From the NCBI GenBank assembly GCA_027486845.1, contig JAIXOL010000024.1, positions 1 to 64,000 of the forward strand: a DNA stretch of 64,000 nucleotides. The letters are read 5' to 3'. The notes under the pieces are model-generated. The model ran no database searches and was not told the origin of the DNA. It worked only from the letters and a program-made list of their open reading frames with translations. Both the position numbers and the translations under genes were made by a program. The DNA is from Cytophagaceae bacterium. Its GTDB lineage: Bacteria > Bacteroidota > Bacteroidia > Cytophagales > Spirosomataceae. How positions within the stretch are numbered: position 1 is the first letter of the stretch; the number at the start of each line of letters is the position of its first letter. Below, in pieces: positions 33,574 to 42,658 of this stretch.

Positions 33574-35727
33574 ATGAAAAAAACTCTATTGCTTCTCTGC
33601 ATTGCCAGTACAGCAGTTTTTGCTCAAAAGAAGGATTTTGACGAAAAAGAATTAATGATAGGCAAAACTCCCAAAAATTTCACCCAAACCTTACCAATTA
33701 TTCAACGTTGGCTTGATGATGAGCGAGTATTAGTTACTCAGAAACTTTCGCCAGAAGCAGAAGCCAAATCAATGGTTTTGGAAGTAAGCAGCGGAAAAAT
33801 GACCGAAGCGAGCGAAGAAATCCTCCGCCCAAAAGCAAAACCTGTAAAGACAATTATCAGCAAAAACAATGACCTATTCTTGAAAAGCGGTGATACAGAA
33901 ACGCAAGTAACCAACGACCCAGCCGAAGAAAAAAATGCGATGTTTTCACCTGATAGCAGCTACATTGCTTATACGAAAGAAAACAACCTTTATACCTACA
34001 ATTTCAAAGCGAAGAAAGAAATAAAACTCACAACCGATGGCACTAAAACTACTTTAAATGGCTACGCAACGTGGGTTTATTGGGAAGAAATTTTCGGTCG
34101 TCCAACTCGTTTCCGTGCGTTTTGGTGGAGTCCCGATAGTAAGAAAATTGCTTATATGCGTTTTGATGAGTCAAAAACGATGATGTTTCCACTTTATAGT
34201 AGTGAAGGACAACACGGTTTTATAGAAGAAACTCGCTATCCAAAAAGTGGTGACCCAAATCCCGAAGCCAAAGTTGGTTTTGTTTCGCCTGCGGGTGGAA
34301 AAACAACTTGGGCCGCTTTTAATGAAAAAGACGAACAATATTTTGGTTGGCCAAAATGGTTGCCCGATGGTAGCGGCTTGATGTTGCAATGGATAAATCG
34401 TGGCAATGATAATCTAAAACTCTATAATGTTTCGCCAAAAGATGGTAGCAAAAAAGAGATTTATAACGAAACTCAAAAATCTTGGATTGGTATTGATGAA
34501 GCCGACGAACGCCTAACGATTATGGATGGAGGCAAAGAAATGATGATAATCAGCGATAAAACAGGTTGGAAACAATTGTATTTGTATGACATCAACGGCA
34601 AATTCATCAATAATATCACTGAAGGTAAATATACCGTAAAAAACGTTGAAGGCATCGACCAAAAGAATCGTGTAGTTTATTTCTACGCTCGTGGTATCGA
34701 AAGCACGGCTCGCTTCGACCTCTACAAAGTTGGTTTTGATGGAAAAGGCTTGAAACGCCTCACATTTGGTGCATTTAATAACCGCAACATCAATGCTTCA
34801 CCAAATCTAAAACATTTTATTACAACTTACTCAAATATCAATACGCCTACAAGCATGGCAATTGTTGACAATGAAGGTAAAATAATTCGTGAATTGGGCA
34901 GCATTAAAGGTAGAGAAATGGAGAATTACAATTTGGCCAAAACCGAACTTTTAAGAGTAAAAAGTGATGATGGAATTTACGATTTACCGATGACTATCAC
35001 TTACCCACAGAATATGGTGGCTGGCAAAAAATATCCGGTTTTGGTAAGTATCTATGGTGGACCAGACGCAGGTACGGTTTATGACCAATGGACGTGGTCG
35101 GCTCGCCAACAATGGTATGCCAAAGAGGGAATCATTCAGGTGGCACTCGACCACCGTGCTAGTGGCCATTTTGGTAAAGAAGGCGTGGCGTATATGCACC
35201 GAAATTTAGGTTACTGGGAAATGCAAGATTATAAAACACTTGTTAAATCATTGATAGACAAAGGAGTAGCTGATCCAACAAAAATTTGCATTACAGGTTT
35301 TAGTTACGGTGGATATATGAGTTGCTATGCTTTGACTTACGGAAGTGATGTATTTACACACGGAATGGCAGGCGGAAGCGTAGTAGATTGGAGTTTGTAC
35401 GATAGTGCTTATACTGAAAGATATATGGATACGCCAGCCGAAAATCCAGCAGGTTATAAATCGGCAAATGTATTGACGCATACAAACAAACTAAAAGGAG
35501 TTTTGCAGATTGTTCACGGCACAATGGATGATAATGTTCACATGCAAAATAGCATTCAGTTAATCAGTAAATTACAAGATGAAAAGAAGAATTTTGAATT
35601 TATGCTTTACCCGAATGGTCGTCACGGTTGGGGTGGGAATAAAGGCGTTCATTTCGATAATCTAAAAACACAGTTTATTTATAAGCATTTATTAGAAAAA
35701 CCAATACCAGAGGGGCTTTTAAGATAA
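33574..35727 (+). CDS. Dipeptidyl peptidase IV (S9B prolyl oligopeptidase family)
   Basis: This 717-residue exported serine peptidase starts at the ATG at 33574, which gives a clean signal peptide (MKKTLLLLCIASTAVFAQ); a longer upstream frame overlaps the REP palindrome and is rejected. The N-terminal beta-propeller (about 40-480, with WVYWEEIFGR containing the Glu motif of DPP-IV) precedes the hydrolase domain with GFSYGGYMS (Ser577), Asp in HGTMDDNVH and His in NGRHGWGG. It removes Xaa-Pro dipeptides from peptides in the periplasm and is typical of asaccharolytic peptide use in Bacteroidota. Confidence 0.93.
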   Translation: MKKTLLLLCIASTAVFAQKKDFDEKELMIGKTPKNFTQTLPIIQRWLDDERVLVTQKLSPEAEAKSMVLEVSSGKMTEASEEILRPKAKPVKTIISKNNDLFLKSGDTETQVTNDPAEEKNAMFSPDSSYIAYTKENNLYTYNFKAKKEIKLTTDGTKTTLNGYATWVYWEEIFGRPTRFRAFWWSPDSKKIAYMRFDESKTMMFPLYSSEGQHGFIEETRYPKSGDPNPEAKVGFVSPAGGKTTWAAFNEKDEQYFGWPKWLPDGSGLMLQWINRGNDNLKLYNVSPKDGSKKEIYNETQKSWIGIDEADERLTIMDGGKEMMIISDKTGWKQLYLYDINGKFINNITEGKYTVKNVEGIDQKNRVVYFYARGIESTARFDLYKVGFDGKGLKRLTFGAFNNRNINASPNLKHFITTYSNINTPTSMAIVDNEGKIIRELGSIKGREMENYNLAKTELLRVKSDDGIYDLPMTITYPQNMVAGKKYPVLVSIYGGPDAGTVYDQWTWSARQQWYAKEGIIQVALDHRASGHFGKEGVAYMHRNLGYWEMQDYKTLVKSLIDKGVADPTKICITGFSYGGYMSCYALTYGSDVFTHGMAGGSVVDWSLYDSAYTERYMDTPAENPAGYKSANVLTHTNKLKGVLQIVHGTMDDNVHMQNSIQLISKLQDEKKNFEFMLYPNGRHGWGGNKGVHFDNLKTQFIYKHLLEKPIPEGLLR

Positions 35728-35733
35728 ATGAAG

Positions 35734-35795
35734 AATGTAGAGTTAAGACGGGGTCGCGAGCGATAAAGAATGAAATGAACTCTTAACTCTACATT
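35734..35795. terminator. Hairpin between convergent genes, GACGGGGTCGC in the loop
   Basis: AATGTAGAGTTAAG (35734-35747) pairs perfectly with CTTAACTCTACATT (35782-35795). The 34-base loop carries the block GACGGGGTCGC (35747-35757 including the last stem base), also seen at 22156-22166. It lies between the stops of the DPP-IV gene and the acyl-CoA ligase gene and probably ends both transcripts. Confidence 0.65.
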
Positions 35796-35816
35796 TTTAA
35801 CTCTACACTAAAAAAC

Positions 35817-37478
35817 TTACTCCCAAAACACTGCTTCCGATTTGTTGTACCATGCATCAACTTTTGGGGCAAATTCTTTTTCTATAATATTCCGCTTAAT
35901 TTTGAGTGTTGGCGTCATTTTATTATTTTCTATCGTCCAAGGTTCACGTAAAATTACCAATTTTTGTACACGTTCGTAGCTTTTTAGTTTTGGATTTACC
36001 TCTTTTAGTGTTGTTTCCAAACTTTCTCTAACTACCTGCTTATCAGTCGCTTTACCCAAATCAGACAAGACTAACAGCCCGATTGGTTGTGGTAAATGAT
36101 TACCTACTACACATATTTGTTCGATAAAACTATTATCGGCAAAACTAAATTCGATTTGTGCGGGAGCAACGTATTCTCCTTTCGAGGTCTTATACATTTC
36201 CTTTACCCTTCCCGTAATTTTTAAATAATTTTCAGCATCTAATTCTCCAACATCACCAGTATGAATCCAATTATCAGAATCAATTGTTTCGGCGGTTAGG
36301 GCCGGTTCTTTATAGTAGCCATTCATATTCCAATTTGAGCGTGTCAAAATTTCGCCAGAACCTTCGACAATTTTCACCTCCATTCCTGGATAAATCTTTC
36401 CGACTGTTCCATCTTTAACTTGCCCTTTTGGCATCATACAAACCGCACCTACATTTTCGGTCATTCCGTAAGCTTCTTGAATAATTATACCCAATTTTCT
36501 AAACCAAACAATCAAACTATTAGGCATGGGTGCTGCACCAGTCAAAACTACAATTGCTTTATCTAAACCTAGACCTTTTCTGATTTTCTTCTTTACTATG
36601 CTATTCAAAATTGGAATTTTCAACAAAGTATTAAGTTTCTTTTCCGGCATTTTCCCCAAAATTCCCATCTGAAACTTTGTCCAAATGCGAGGAACGGCCA
36701 TGAAATGCGTTGGTTCGGCTGCGGACAAGTTTTTCGCAAAACTATCGAGGGTTTCGGCAAAATAAATCGTCGCACCCATCGTAATCGCTGCTGCTTCAAT
36801 GATATTTCGTTCGGCAATATGACAAAGTGGTAAATATGAGAAAAAACAAGCGTTTTCGGTTTCTAATTTCGCCACATCTTTAGTATGATGGATCACACTT
36901 GCCATAGCACCATATTTCAACATTACACCTTTTGGGTTGCCCGTTGTCCCAGAAGTATAAATTATTGTAAAAACATCTTCCAAATTTGGCACATAATTCT
37001 CAGTCATTGGTGTTTGATTTGCCAAAATATCATTCCATTGCACGTGCGAGGCATCAGGATTATAAGTAGGAAACGAAATGCACTTTACATTGACTGGAAT
37101 ACCCGATTTCATGCCTGCCCAATCATCCAATTTTCCGACAAAAAGCACTTCGCAACCGCTATGCATAAGCACTTGATTAATTTGATTATCAGTTAAAGTA
37201 GCATAAAATGGCACTGAAATATGACCCGCCATCATAATTGCAAAGTCAGCGATAAGCCATTCAGCACAGTTTTTCGATACTAAACCTACATTACTTTTTG
37301 GTGGAAGATTCAACGATTTCAGATAAGCGGCCAAACTACGTGCTTGTCGACCAGTTTCTTTGAAAGTATAATCAATAAAATCATCGCCAAAAGGTTGATG
37401 TAAGTAAATTTTATCCGGAGTTGTTGCCTCCCAATGATAAAAATAGTCTAAAAGGGTTTTATCAGGTGAAATTTTCAT
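35817..37478 (-). CDS. AMP-dependent long-chain fatty acid--CoA ligase
   Basis: This 553-residue acyl-CoA synthetase starts at the ATG at 37478, giving MKISPDKTLLDYFYHWE. The ATP/AMP-binding P-loop IIYTSGTTGNPKGVML (about 175-190), the motif EAYGMTENVGAV, the hinge IHTGDVGELDAENYLKITGRVKEMY and the C-terminal NNKMTPTLKIKR are all present. It activates fatty acids for beta-oxidation or lipid synthesis in the cytoplasm. It diverges from an alpha/beta hydrolase gene and converges with DPP-IV. Confidence 0.92.
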   Translation of the reverse strand: MKISPDKTLLDYFYHWEATTPDKIYLHQPFGDDFIDYTFKETGRQARSLAAYLKSLNLPPKSNVGLVSKNCAEWLIADFAIMMAGHISVPFYATLTDNQINQVLMHSGCEVLFVGKLDDWAGMKSGIPVNVKCISFPTYNPDASHVQWNDILANQTPMTENYVPNLEDVFTIIYTSGTTGNPKGVMLKYGAMASVIHHTKDVAKLETENACFFSYLPLCHIAERNIIEAAAITMGATIYFAETLDSFAKNLSAAEPTHFMAVPRIWTKFQMGILGKMPEKKLNTLLKIPILNSIVKKKIRKGLGLDKAIVVLTGAAPMPNSLIVWFRKLGIIIQEAYGMTENVGAVCMMPKGQVKDGTVGKIYPGMEVKIVEGSGEILTRSNWNMNGYYKEPALTAETIDSDNWIHTGDVGELDAENYLKITGRVKEMYKTSKGEYVAPAQIEFSFADNSFIEQICVVGNHLPQPIGLLVLSDLGKATDKQVVRESLETTLKEVNPKLKSYERVQKLVILREPWTIENNKMTPTLKIKRNIIEKEFAPKVDAWYNKSEAVFWE

Positions 37479-37597
37479 AGTTATATTAACAGGTTTTATT
37501 CTATTCACAAATTTGCACAAATTAATGAATTAACTTAAAATTTTAAAGAAAAAGATATTAGATTTGGCTTATAAAAACTAAAAAAAACATTCATCAA

Positions 37598-38557
37598 ATG
37601 AAACTACTTATTAAAGCCTTAAAATACCTTTTCATATTTATTCTAACAATAATTGTAGGGCTGTCGGCTTTATATTGGAAAAGTGATATTCCACTCGAAA
37701 CCCTCAAAGAAAAATACGCTAATTCTGACTCAAAATTTATCGAAGTTGATGGTATGTCGGTACATTATCGTGTCGAAGGTTTAGCTCAAGACAGCATTCC
37801 TCTTGTACTCTTGCACGGAACAGGTGCGAGCCTCCACACATGGGATGGTTGGGTAAATGCTCTAAAATCTGAACGGAAAATTATCCGACTAGATTTACCC
37901 GCGTATGGTCTAACTGGTCCAAACCCAACAAGCGATTACACCCAAGAATTTTATGCAACCTTCATAAATAATTTTCTAACAAAACTTGGAGTAAGGCAGT
38001 GTATTATTTCAGGAAACTCTCTCGGTGGCTCAATAGCATGGAATTTTGCGGTAAAATACCCAAAAAAAGTTTCAAAAATGATTTTGGTCGATGCGGGCGG
38101 CTACGCTATGAAGTCAAAATCTGTGCCGATTGCCTTTCAGGTAGCAGGTTGGCCATTGATTAAGAATTTATTCAAATACGTTACACCTCGGTCGATTGTT
38201 CAAAAAAGTGTGGAAAATGTATATGTTGATAAAAGCAAAGTAAATGAAATTTTAGTTGACCGTTATTTTGAATTATCGCTCCGAGAAGGCAATCGCCAAG
38301 CATTTATTGATAGAATGTCGGAGTTTAGAAACAAAGGCATTACAAATATCAAAACCTCCCAAATAAAATATTTATCAATGCCAACACTCATTATTTGGGG
38401 CGATAAAGACTTATTGATTCCGCTTGAAGTAGGCGAAAAATTTCATACAGATTTACCGAACGATACTTTAGTAGTTTTTAAAAATTTAGGGCATACGCCA
38501 ATGGAAGAGGATGCTGAAAATACTGTGGCAACAGTGAAAGAGTTTTTGAAGAAATAA
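37598..38557 (+). CDS. Membrane-anchored alpha/beta hydrolase
   Basis: This 319-residue hydrolase has one N-terminal transmembrane helix (about 7-27). The hydrolase core has the oxyanion segment LLHGTGASLHTWDGW (71-85), GNSLGGS with Ser141, Asp in IWGDKDLLIPL and His in NLGHTPMEED. It resembles the 2-hydroxymuconic-semialdehyde hydrolase/haloperoxidase-like group. The substrate is unknown. It diverges from the fatty acid-CoA ligase gene, which fits but does not prove a lipid-related role. Confidence 0.84.
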   Translation: MKLLIKALKYLFIFILTIIVGLSALYWKSDIPLETLKEKYANSDSKFIEVDGMSVHYRVEGLAQDSIPLVLLHGTGASLHTWDGWVNALKSERKIIRLDLPAYGLTGPNPTSDYTQEFYATFINNFLTKLGVRQCIISGNSLGGSIAWNFAVKYPKKVSKMILVDAGGYAMKSKSVPIAFQVAGWPLIKNLFKYVTPRSIVQKSVENVYVDKSKVNEILVDRYFELSLREGNRQAFIDRMSEFRNKGITNIKTSQIKYLSMPTLIIWGDKDLLIPLEVGEKFHTDLPNDTLVVFKNLGHTPMEEDAENTVATVKEFLKK

Positions 38558-38604
38558 GATTCTTTATTAATATGGTGGAGTATAAATAAATCGCGATTAT
38601 CATA

Positions 38605-38634
38605 TGCAGAGACAAGACACGCCTTGTCTCTGCA
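38605..38634. repeat. Intergenic hairpin repeat (GAGACAAG type)
   Basis: TGCAGAGACAAG (38605-38616) and CTTGTCTCTGCA (38623-38634) form a perfect 12-bp stem with loop ACACGC. It is 48 bases after the hydrolase stop. Its GC content and form resemble REP-like elements and it is not followed by a T-run. Confidence 0.7.
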
Positions 38635-38737
38635 ACACAATATCATTGTAATATCTAATAATTGTCAAATATCCATAAATAAAAAACATCTAATACTGAT
38701 TTCTTATTTAGGCCAGCGTGACACTGAGTTTTATGAC

Positions 38738-40003
38738 TTACGAACTTTGTTCCCAAATTTGCACTAAGTTAATAATTACTTGGGTAGCTTTATCCATATC
38801 TTGCACCGATACCCACTCTAGTTTTGAATGAAAAGCGTGTTCGCCCGCAAAAATATTAGGACAAGGCAAACCCATGAATGATAACCGCGAACCATCGGTT
38901 CCACCTCTGATACTGCGTTTTTCTGCTTTCAAGCCGGCTTGTTCGATAGCTTCCAAAGCAAATTCTACCACCTGCGGATGATTCACCAAAACTTCTTTCA
39001 TATTACGATACTGCTCAACTACCTTAAAATCTACTGTTGAGTTAGGATAATTGACAAGGACTTGATCTACAACATTTTGTAAATAAGCCTCTTTTTCATG
39101 AAGCCCAACCACCGTAAAATCGCGAATAATAAAATCAAGTTTTACTGATTCTTGAATGCCTGAAATTTGGGTCGGATGAATGAATCCTTCCATTCCCTCA
39201 GTTGTTTCAGGAGAAAGCGAGTCTTTTGGTAAAGCGGACAAAATATCACCAGCAATTTTCAAAGCATTTTCGAGCTTATCTTTCGCAAAACCTGGGTGTG
39301 TACTTACTCCATGAATCGTCAAGACCACCGCATCAGCAGAAAAAGTTTCATCTTCGAGTGTTCCAAGACTTTCACCATCTATAGTATAGCCAAAATCTGC
39401 ACCGAGTTTCACCATATCAACTTTTTCAGTTCCACGTCCTACTTCCTCATCGGGAGTAAATAATATTTTTATTGTTCCGTGCTTTAACTCTGTGTTTTGC
39501 ATCAAATACTCCATCGCTGCCATTATTTCGGCAACTCCTGCTTTATTATCTGCACCCAAAAGCGTAGTACCACTTGCGGTAATAATATCATTATTGATTT
39601 GCTTCATCAAATCAGGATGTTCCAAAACCTTAATTATCTGCGTAGGGTCATCGGGTAAAACTATATCTGAACCATCCCAATTAAAATGAATAATCGGCTT
39701 CACTCCTGCTCCATTACAATCAGGCGAGGTATCAACGTGTGAGCAGAAACAAATTGTTGGCACATTCTTATCTGAATTACTCGAAATTGTAGCATAAACA
39801 TATCCCCATTCATCAAGATGGGCATCCGCAATACCCAAATCCAATAATTCTTTTACCAATAAACGGCTCAAATCCTTCTGTTTTTCAGTCGATGGATTCG
39901 ATTTTGAGTTTGGATCAGACTGTGTATCGATTTTAACATATTTGAGGAAACGTGCCGCTGCAACGCCCTCAGCCCCTAAAGGGGAGTTTAGGTCTATTTT
40001 CAT
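38738..40003 (-). CDS. pepT: Peptidase T (tripeptide aminopeptidase)
   Basis: This 421-residue zinc aminopeptidase of the M20B family has RFLKYVKIDTQSD at the start and metal ligands His89 and Asp91 in CSHVDTSPD. It also has TLLGADNKAGVAEIMAA and TPDEEVGRGTEKV, whose EE pair contains the catalytic and metal glutamates. IRGGTDGSRLSFMGLPCPNIFAGEHAFHSKLEW at the end is highly characteristic. It removes N-terminal residues from tripeptides in the cytoplasm and would act downstream of secreted peptidases such as DPP-IV and the M14 enzyme. Confidence 0.95.
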   Translation of the reverse strand: MKIDLNSPLGAEGVAAARFLKYVKIDTQSDPNSKSNPSTEKQKDLSRLLVKELLDLGIADAHLDEWGYVYATISSNSDKNVPTICFCSHVDTSPDCNGAGVKPIIHFNWDGSDIVLPDDPTQIIKVLEHPDLMKQINNDIITASGTTLLGADNKAGVAEIMAAMEYLMQNTELKHGTIKILFTPDEEVGRGTEKVDMVKLGADFGYTIDGESLGTLEDETFSADAVVLTIHGVSTHPGFAKDKLENALKIAGDILSALPKDSLSPETTEGMEGFIHPTQISGIQESVKLDFIIRDFTVVGLHEKEAYLQNVVDQVLVNYPNSTVDFKVVEQYRNMKEVLVNHPQVVEFALEAIEQAGLKAEKRSIRGGTDGSRLSFMGLPCPNIFAGEHAFHSKLEWVSVQDMDKATQVIINLVQIWEQSS

Positions 40004-40052
40004 TTATAATCTTTTCCCTTAATTATTTATTAGATGATACTAAACATCCATA

Positions 40053-40526
40053 TCATGGGTGGTCAGCTATAATACTTTTTAAATCGGCTGGCGAATAATT
40101 GATATTTTTCAAGGTCTTATCATCACCCTTTCTGTAAACCAAAAATTTCCCTTTAATTTCTTTATAATAAGACTCCGTTCCTTTCTCGGCGTAATGCTTC
40201 ATTGTAGCTTCTGCTTCTTCTACTGAATTACAAGCCTTACTCATATTTGAGCGTTGAACTTCATCGAATATAGTTCGGAACTTTTCTCCCAAGCCAAATT
40301 CCAAAATCGCACCTGCCAAAACATACTGAATATCGGCCAAAGCATCGGCTACTTCAACAATATTATTATCATCGATTGCTTCTTGGAGTTCTTTTAATTC
40401 TTCAGCAATTAAAGACACACGAAGGTCGCAGCGTTGCTTCGATGGAATCTGCGGAATATCTAAAATTGGGTGCTTAAAGGTGCGGTGAAACTCCGCGACT
40501 TGATTGAGACAATCTAAATTTTGCAT
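40053..40526 (-). CDS. MazG-like/HisE-like all-alpha NTP pyrophosphohydrolase
   Basis: This 157-residue protein carries the all-alpha NTP-PPase metal motif: EELKELQEAID (42-52; Glu42, Glu43, Glu46) followed by EVADALADIQYVLAG (58-72; Glu58, Asp61, Asp65). This is the EExxE...ExxD pattern of MazG and phosphoribosyl-ATP pyrophosphatase relatives. It probably hydrolyses a non-canonical nucleotide to the monophosphate. It lies 49 bases upstream of pepT on the same strand. Confidence 0.8.
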   Translation of the reverse strand: MQNLDCLNQVAEFHRTFKHPILDIPQIPSKQRCDLRVSLIAEELKELQEAIDDNNIVEVADALADIQYVLAGAILEFGLGEKFRTIFDEVQRSNMSKACNSVEEAEATMKHYAEKGTESYYKEIKGKFLVYRKGDDKTLKNINYSPADLKSIIADHP

Positions 40527-40754
40527 AATCTTAATATATCTGATATTTGAGTTTTATTTGTATTTTTTGATAGAATTTTGATAAAATAAGTATATTTTTA
40601 AACAAAAATGAAAGTTAAAGCCTATAAAATTGTTTTTTTTGTAAAAAAATTTTTGCCGTAAAATAAATAAAGCGATATTTGTGTTTGCAAAGTTGAACAA
40701 ATTTCAATAATATTGCTACGTAACTGAAGCCAAAAAATCAAAACCCATCAAATC

Positions 40755-41354
40755 ATGAACAAATTTTATAGAGTTCTTTCAGTAGTTTCATTAACATTAT
40801 CTGTTGCTTTATGGTCATGCAGAGGTGACCAAGGCCCTCAAGGTCCAGCTGGTGCTCAAGGACCTAACGGAACTGCTGGTACAAATGGTACAAACGGTAC
40901 AAACGGTACAAACGGTAACGCCAATGTAAAAGGTGCAGAAGTAGTAGTAAAAGTAGCTGACTGGAAAACAGTTGACGCTGCTGGTATTGGTACAGGTGCT
41001 ACTGGTAAAACAGGTGCATTTTCAGTTACTGACGCTAACGTAAAAGCAACAATGTTTGTAATTGCTTACGTTAAGGTTGGTACTCAATTTGTCGCACTAC
41101 CACGTGTAATTATCAAAGAAACTGACGGTGCAACTGAGCAAGTAAACTTTGGCTATGAAGCTGGCAAAGTAACGTTCTATTACAGTTCTCAAACTGCGGC
41201 TATCGGCGGAATCAAAACTTACGCTCCGCAAACTGACCTTACTTTCTCTTACGTAACAGTTGAGAAAACAGTTGGTCAAGCGATGCAAAACGAAGGTGTA
41301 AACCTTAGAAGTCGTGATGCTGTAATAACTTACTTAAAAGAACACAAGTATTAA
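40755..41354 (+). CDS. Collagen-like lipoprotein
   Basis: This 199-residue protein has a lipoprotein signal (lipobox LWSC, Cys22). A short collagen-type Gly-X-Y region follows (about 25-55: GDQGPQGPAGAQGPNG, then GTN repeats) and a beta-rich C-terminal domain (about 58-190) without a recognised family. The GTN part is encoded by a perfect 9-bp tandem repeat (GGTACAAAC, about 40878-40918), so its length can change by slippage. It is probably exposed in the periplasm or at the cell surface; no enzymatic role is evident. A terminator follows. Confidence 0.8.
   Translation: MNKFYRVLSVVSLTLSVALWSCRGDQGPQGPAGAQGPNGTAGTNGTNGTNGTNGNANVKGAEVVVKVADWKTVDAAGIGTGATGKTGAFSVTDANVKATMFVIAYVKVGTQFVALPRVIIKETDGATEQVNFGYEAGKVTFYYSSQTAAIGGIKTYAPQTDLTFSYVTVEKTVGQAMQNEGVNLRSRDAVITYLKEHKY
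40878..40918. repeat. 9-bp tandem repeat encoding Gly-Thr-Asn
   Basis: GGTACAAAT and three GGTACAAAC units follow each other and then degenerate. The unit is in frame, so slippage would add or remove GTN triplets in the collagen-like lipoprotein without breaking the gene. Confidence 0.85.
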
Positions 41355-41389
41355 TCGTTAACTACACACTAATAGTAAGTTACGAAGCA

Positions 41390-41419
41390 AAAAAAGCCTC
41401 CCATTTAGGAGGCTTTTTT
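41390..41419 (+). terminator. Intrinsic terminator after the collagen-like gene
   Basis: AAAAAAGCCTCC (41390-41401) pairs with GGAGGCTTTTTT (41408-41419), with loop CATTTA and a T-tract. Confidence 0.93.
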
Positions 41420-41459
41420 GCATTTTATTCGTTATTAAAAAAAATACTACTTCTATTTT

Positions 41460-42569
41460 ATGAAACAACTTTTTGGGATTTTACTTTTTTTGTGCTTTTC
41501 AGCCTCATCATTTGCACAACTTTTGAACGATAGCGACTCTAAACAATTAATTATCAAAGGTTTAGACAAACTCTATAATTACGAGTTCAAAGAAGCAGAT
41601 ACTTACTTCCAAAATGTAAAAATTAAGTACCCCAAACATCCAGTCACTCCTTTACTAAGTGCGTTACAGGTTCAGTGGCAAAATCTGCCCGTTGAGCAAA
41701 ACCCTAAAGCTTTAGCTCAATATCTTTCATTACTCGAAAAATGTATCTTATCTGCTGAAACCTTACTGCAAGATCCAAGCAAAAAAGCCGAAGCTGTTTT
41801 CTTTCTTACAGCATCTCACGGCTATGTAGCCTTGGTACTTAATTATAAAAAAGAACAGGTAAAAGCCGCTAATGAAGCACGAAAAGCCTACGGTTATCTC
41901 AAAGATGGCAAACTATTGACCGAAAAGAATCCAGAATTTTTGTTTACATCGGGTTTGTATAATTTTTATCGCATTCAATACCCAGAAACCCACCCTATAG
42001 TTAAACCTATAATGCTATTCTTCGAAAATGGCAATAAAAAACTTGGTATCCAACAACTGGAGCAAGCCGTGCAAAAATCGGTTTTTTCACGTAGTGAAGC
42101 AGCATTCTATTTGATGGGCGTTTGTCTAAAGTATGAATCAAATTATCCTAAAGCCTTAGTCTATTCAAATTGGCTACACGAGCGATACCCCAATAATCTA
42201 ATTTATACGATGCGACATGCAGAAAGTTTGATATCGAATGGAAAAATTGATGATGCTCTGCCAATTATTCAACAATTAAAACGTACTAATGATAAAGTTT
42301 ATCTTTTGGCGGGAAATTTATTTGAAGGATTAGTCAATGAAAAATTTAAAAAAAATGACAAAACCGCAATAGAACAATACGTAAATGTTTTAAAAATGCA
42401 GCCTAACGACCGTTATACAAATGATTATTTCGCAATGGCATACGCCGGTTTGGCACGAATTGCGATACGCTCTGGCAATAAAAAACGTGCCGAAGAACTT
42501 TACCGTAGATGCTTAGAGTATGCCGAATATAAATCAACTGTCAATGAAGCAAATAATTTTTTAAAATAG
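41460..42569 (+). CDS. Exported tetratricopeptide-repeat protein
   Basis: This 369-residue protein has a signal peptide (1-19, ending SSFAQ). Helical repeats with TPR spacing run through most of the length (for example FKEADTYFQNVKIKYPKH near 38-55, KNDKTAIEQYVNVLKMQPND near 300-319, KKRAEELYRRCLEYAEY near 342-358). It is probably a periplasmic protein-interaction scaffold. The function is unknown. It precedes a T9SS-exported protein by about 90 bases on the same strand, and the two may be linked. Confidence 0.75.
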   Translation: MKQLFGILLFLCFSASSFAQLLNDSDSKQLIIKGLDKLYNYEFKEADTYFQNVKIKYPKHPVTPLLSALQVQWQNLPVEQNPKALAQYLSLLEKCILSAETLLQDPSKKAEAVFFLTASHGYVALVLNYKKEQVKAANEARKAYGYLKDGKLLTEKNPEFLFTSGLYNFYRIQYPETHPIVKPIMLFFENGNKKLGIQQLEQAVQKSVFSRSEAAFYLMGVCLKYESNYPKALVYSNWLHERYPNNLIYTMRHAESLISNGKIDDALPIIQQLKRTNDKVYLLAGNLFEGLVNEKFKKNDKTAIEQYVNVLKMQPNDRYTNDYFAMAYAGLARIAIRSGNKKRAEELYRRCLEYAEYKSTVNEANNFLK

Positions 42570-42658
42570 ATTTCTCGACTTAAATTTACTGATTATAAGT
42601 ACCTTATGCTTACATAAAGTTAAGCCTTTGACTGATGAATCCTTAATTTTTCTTTTAT

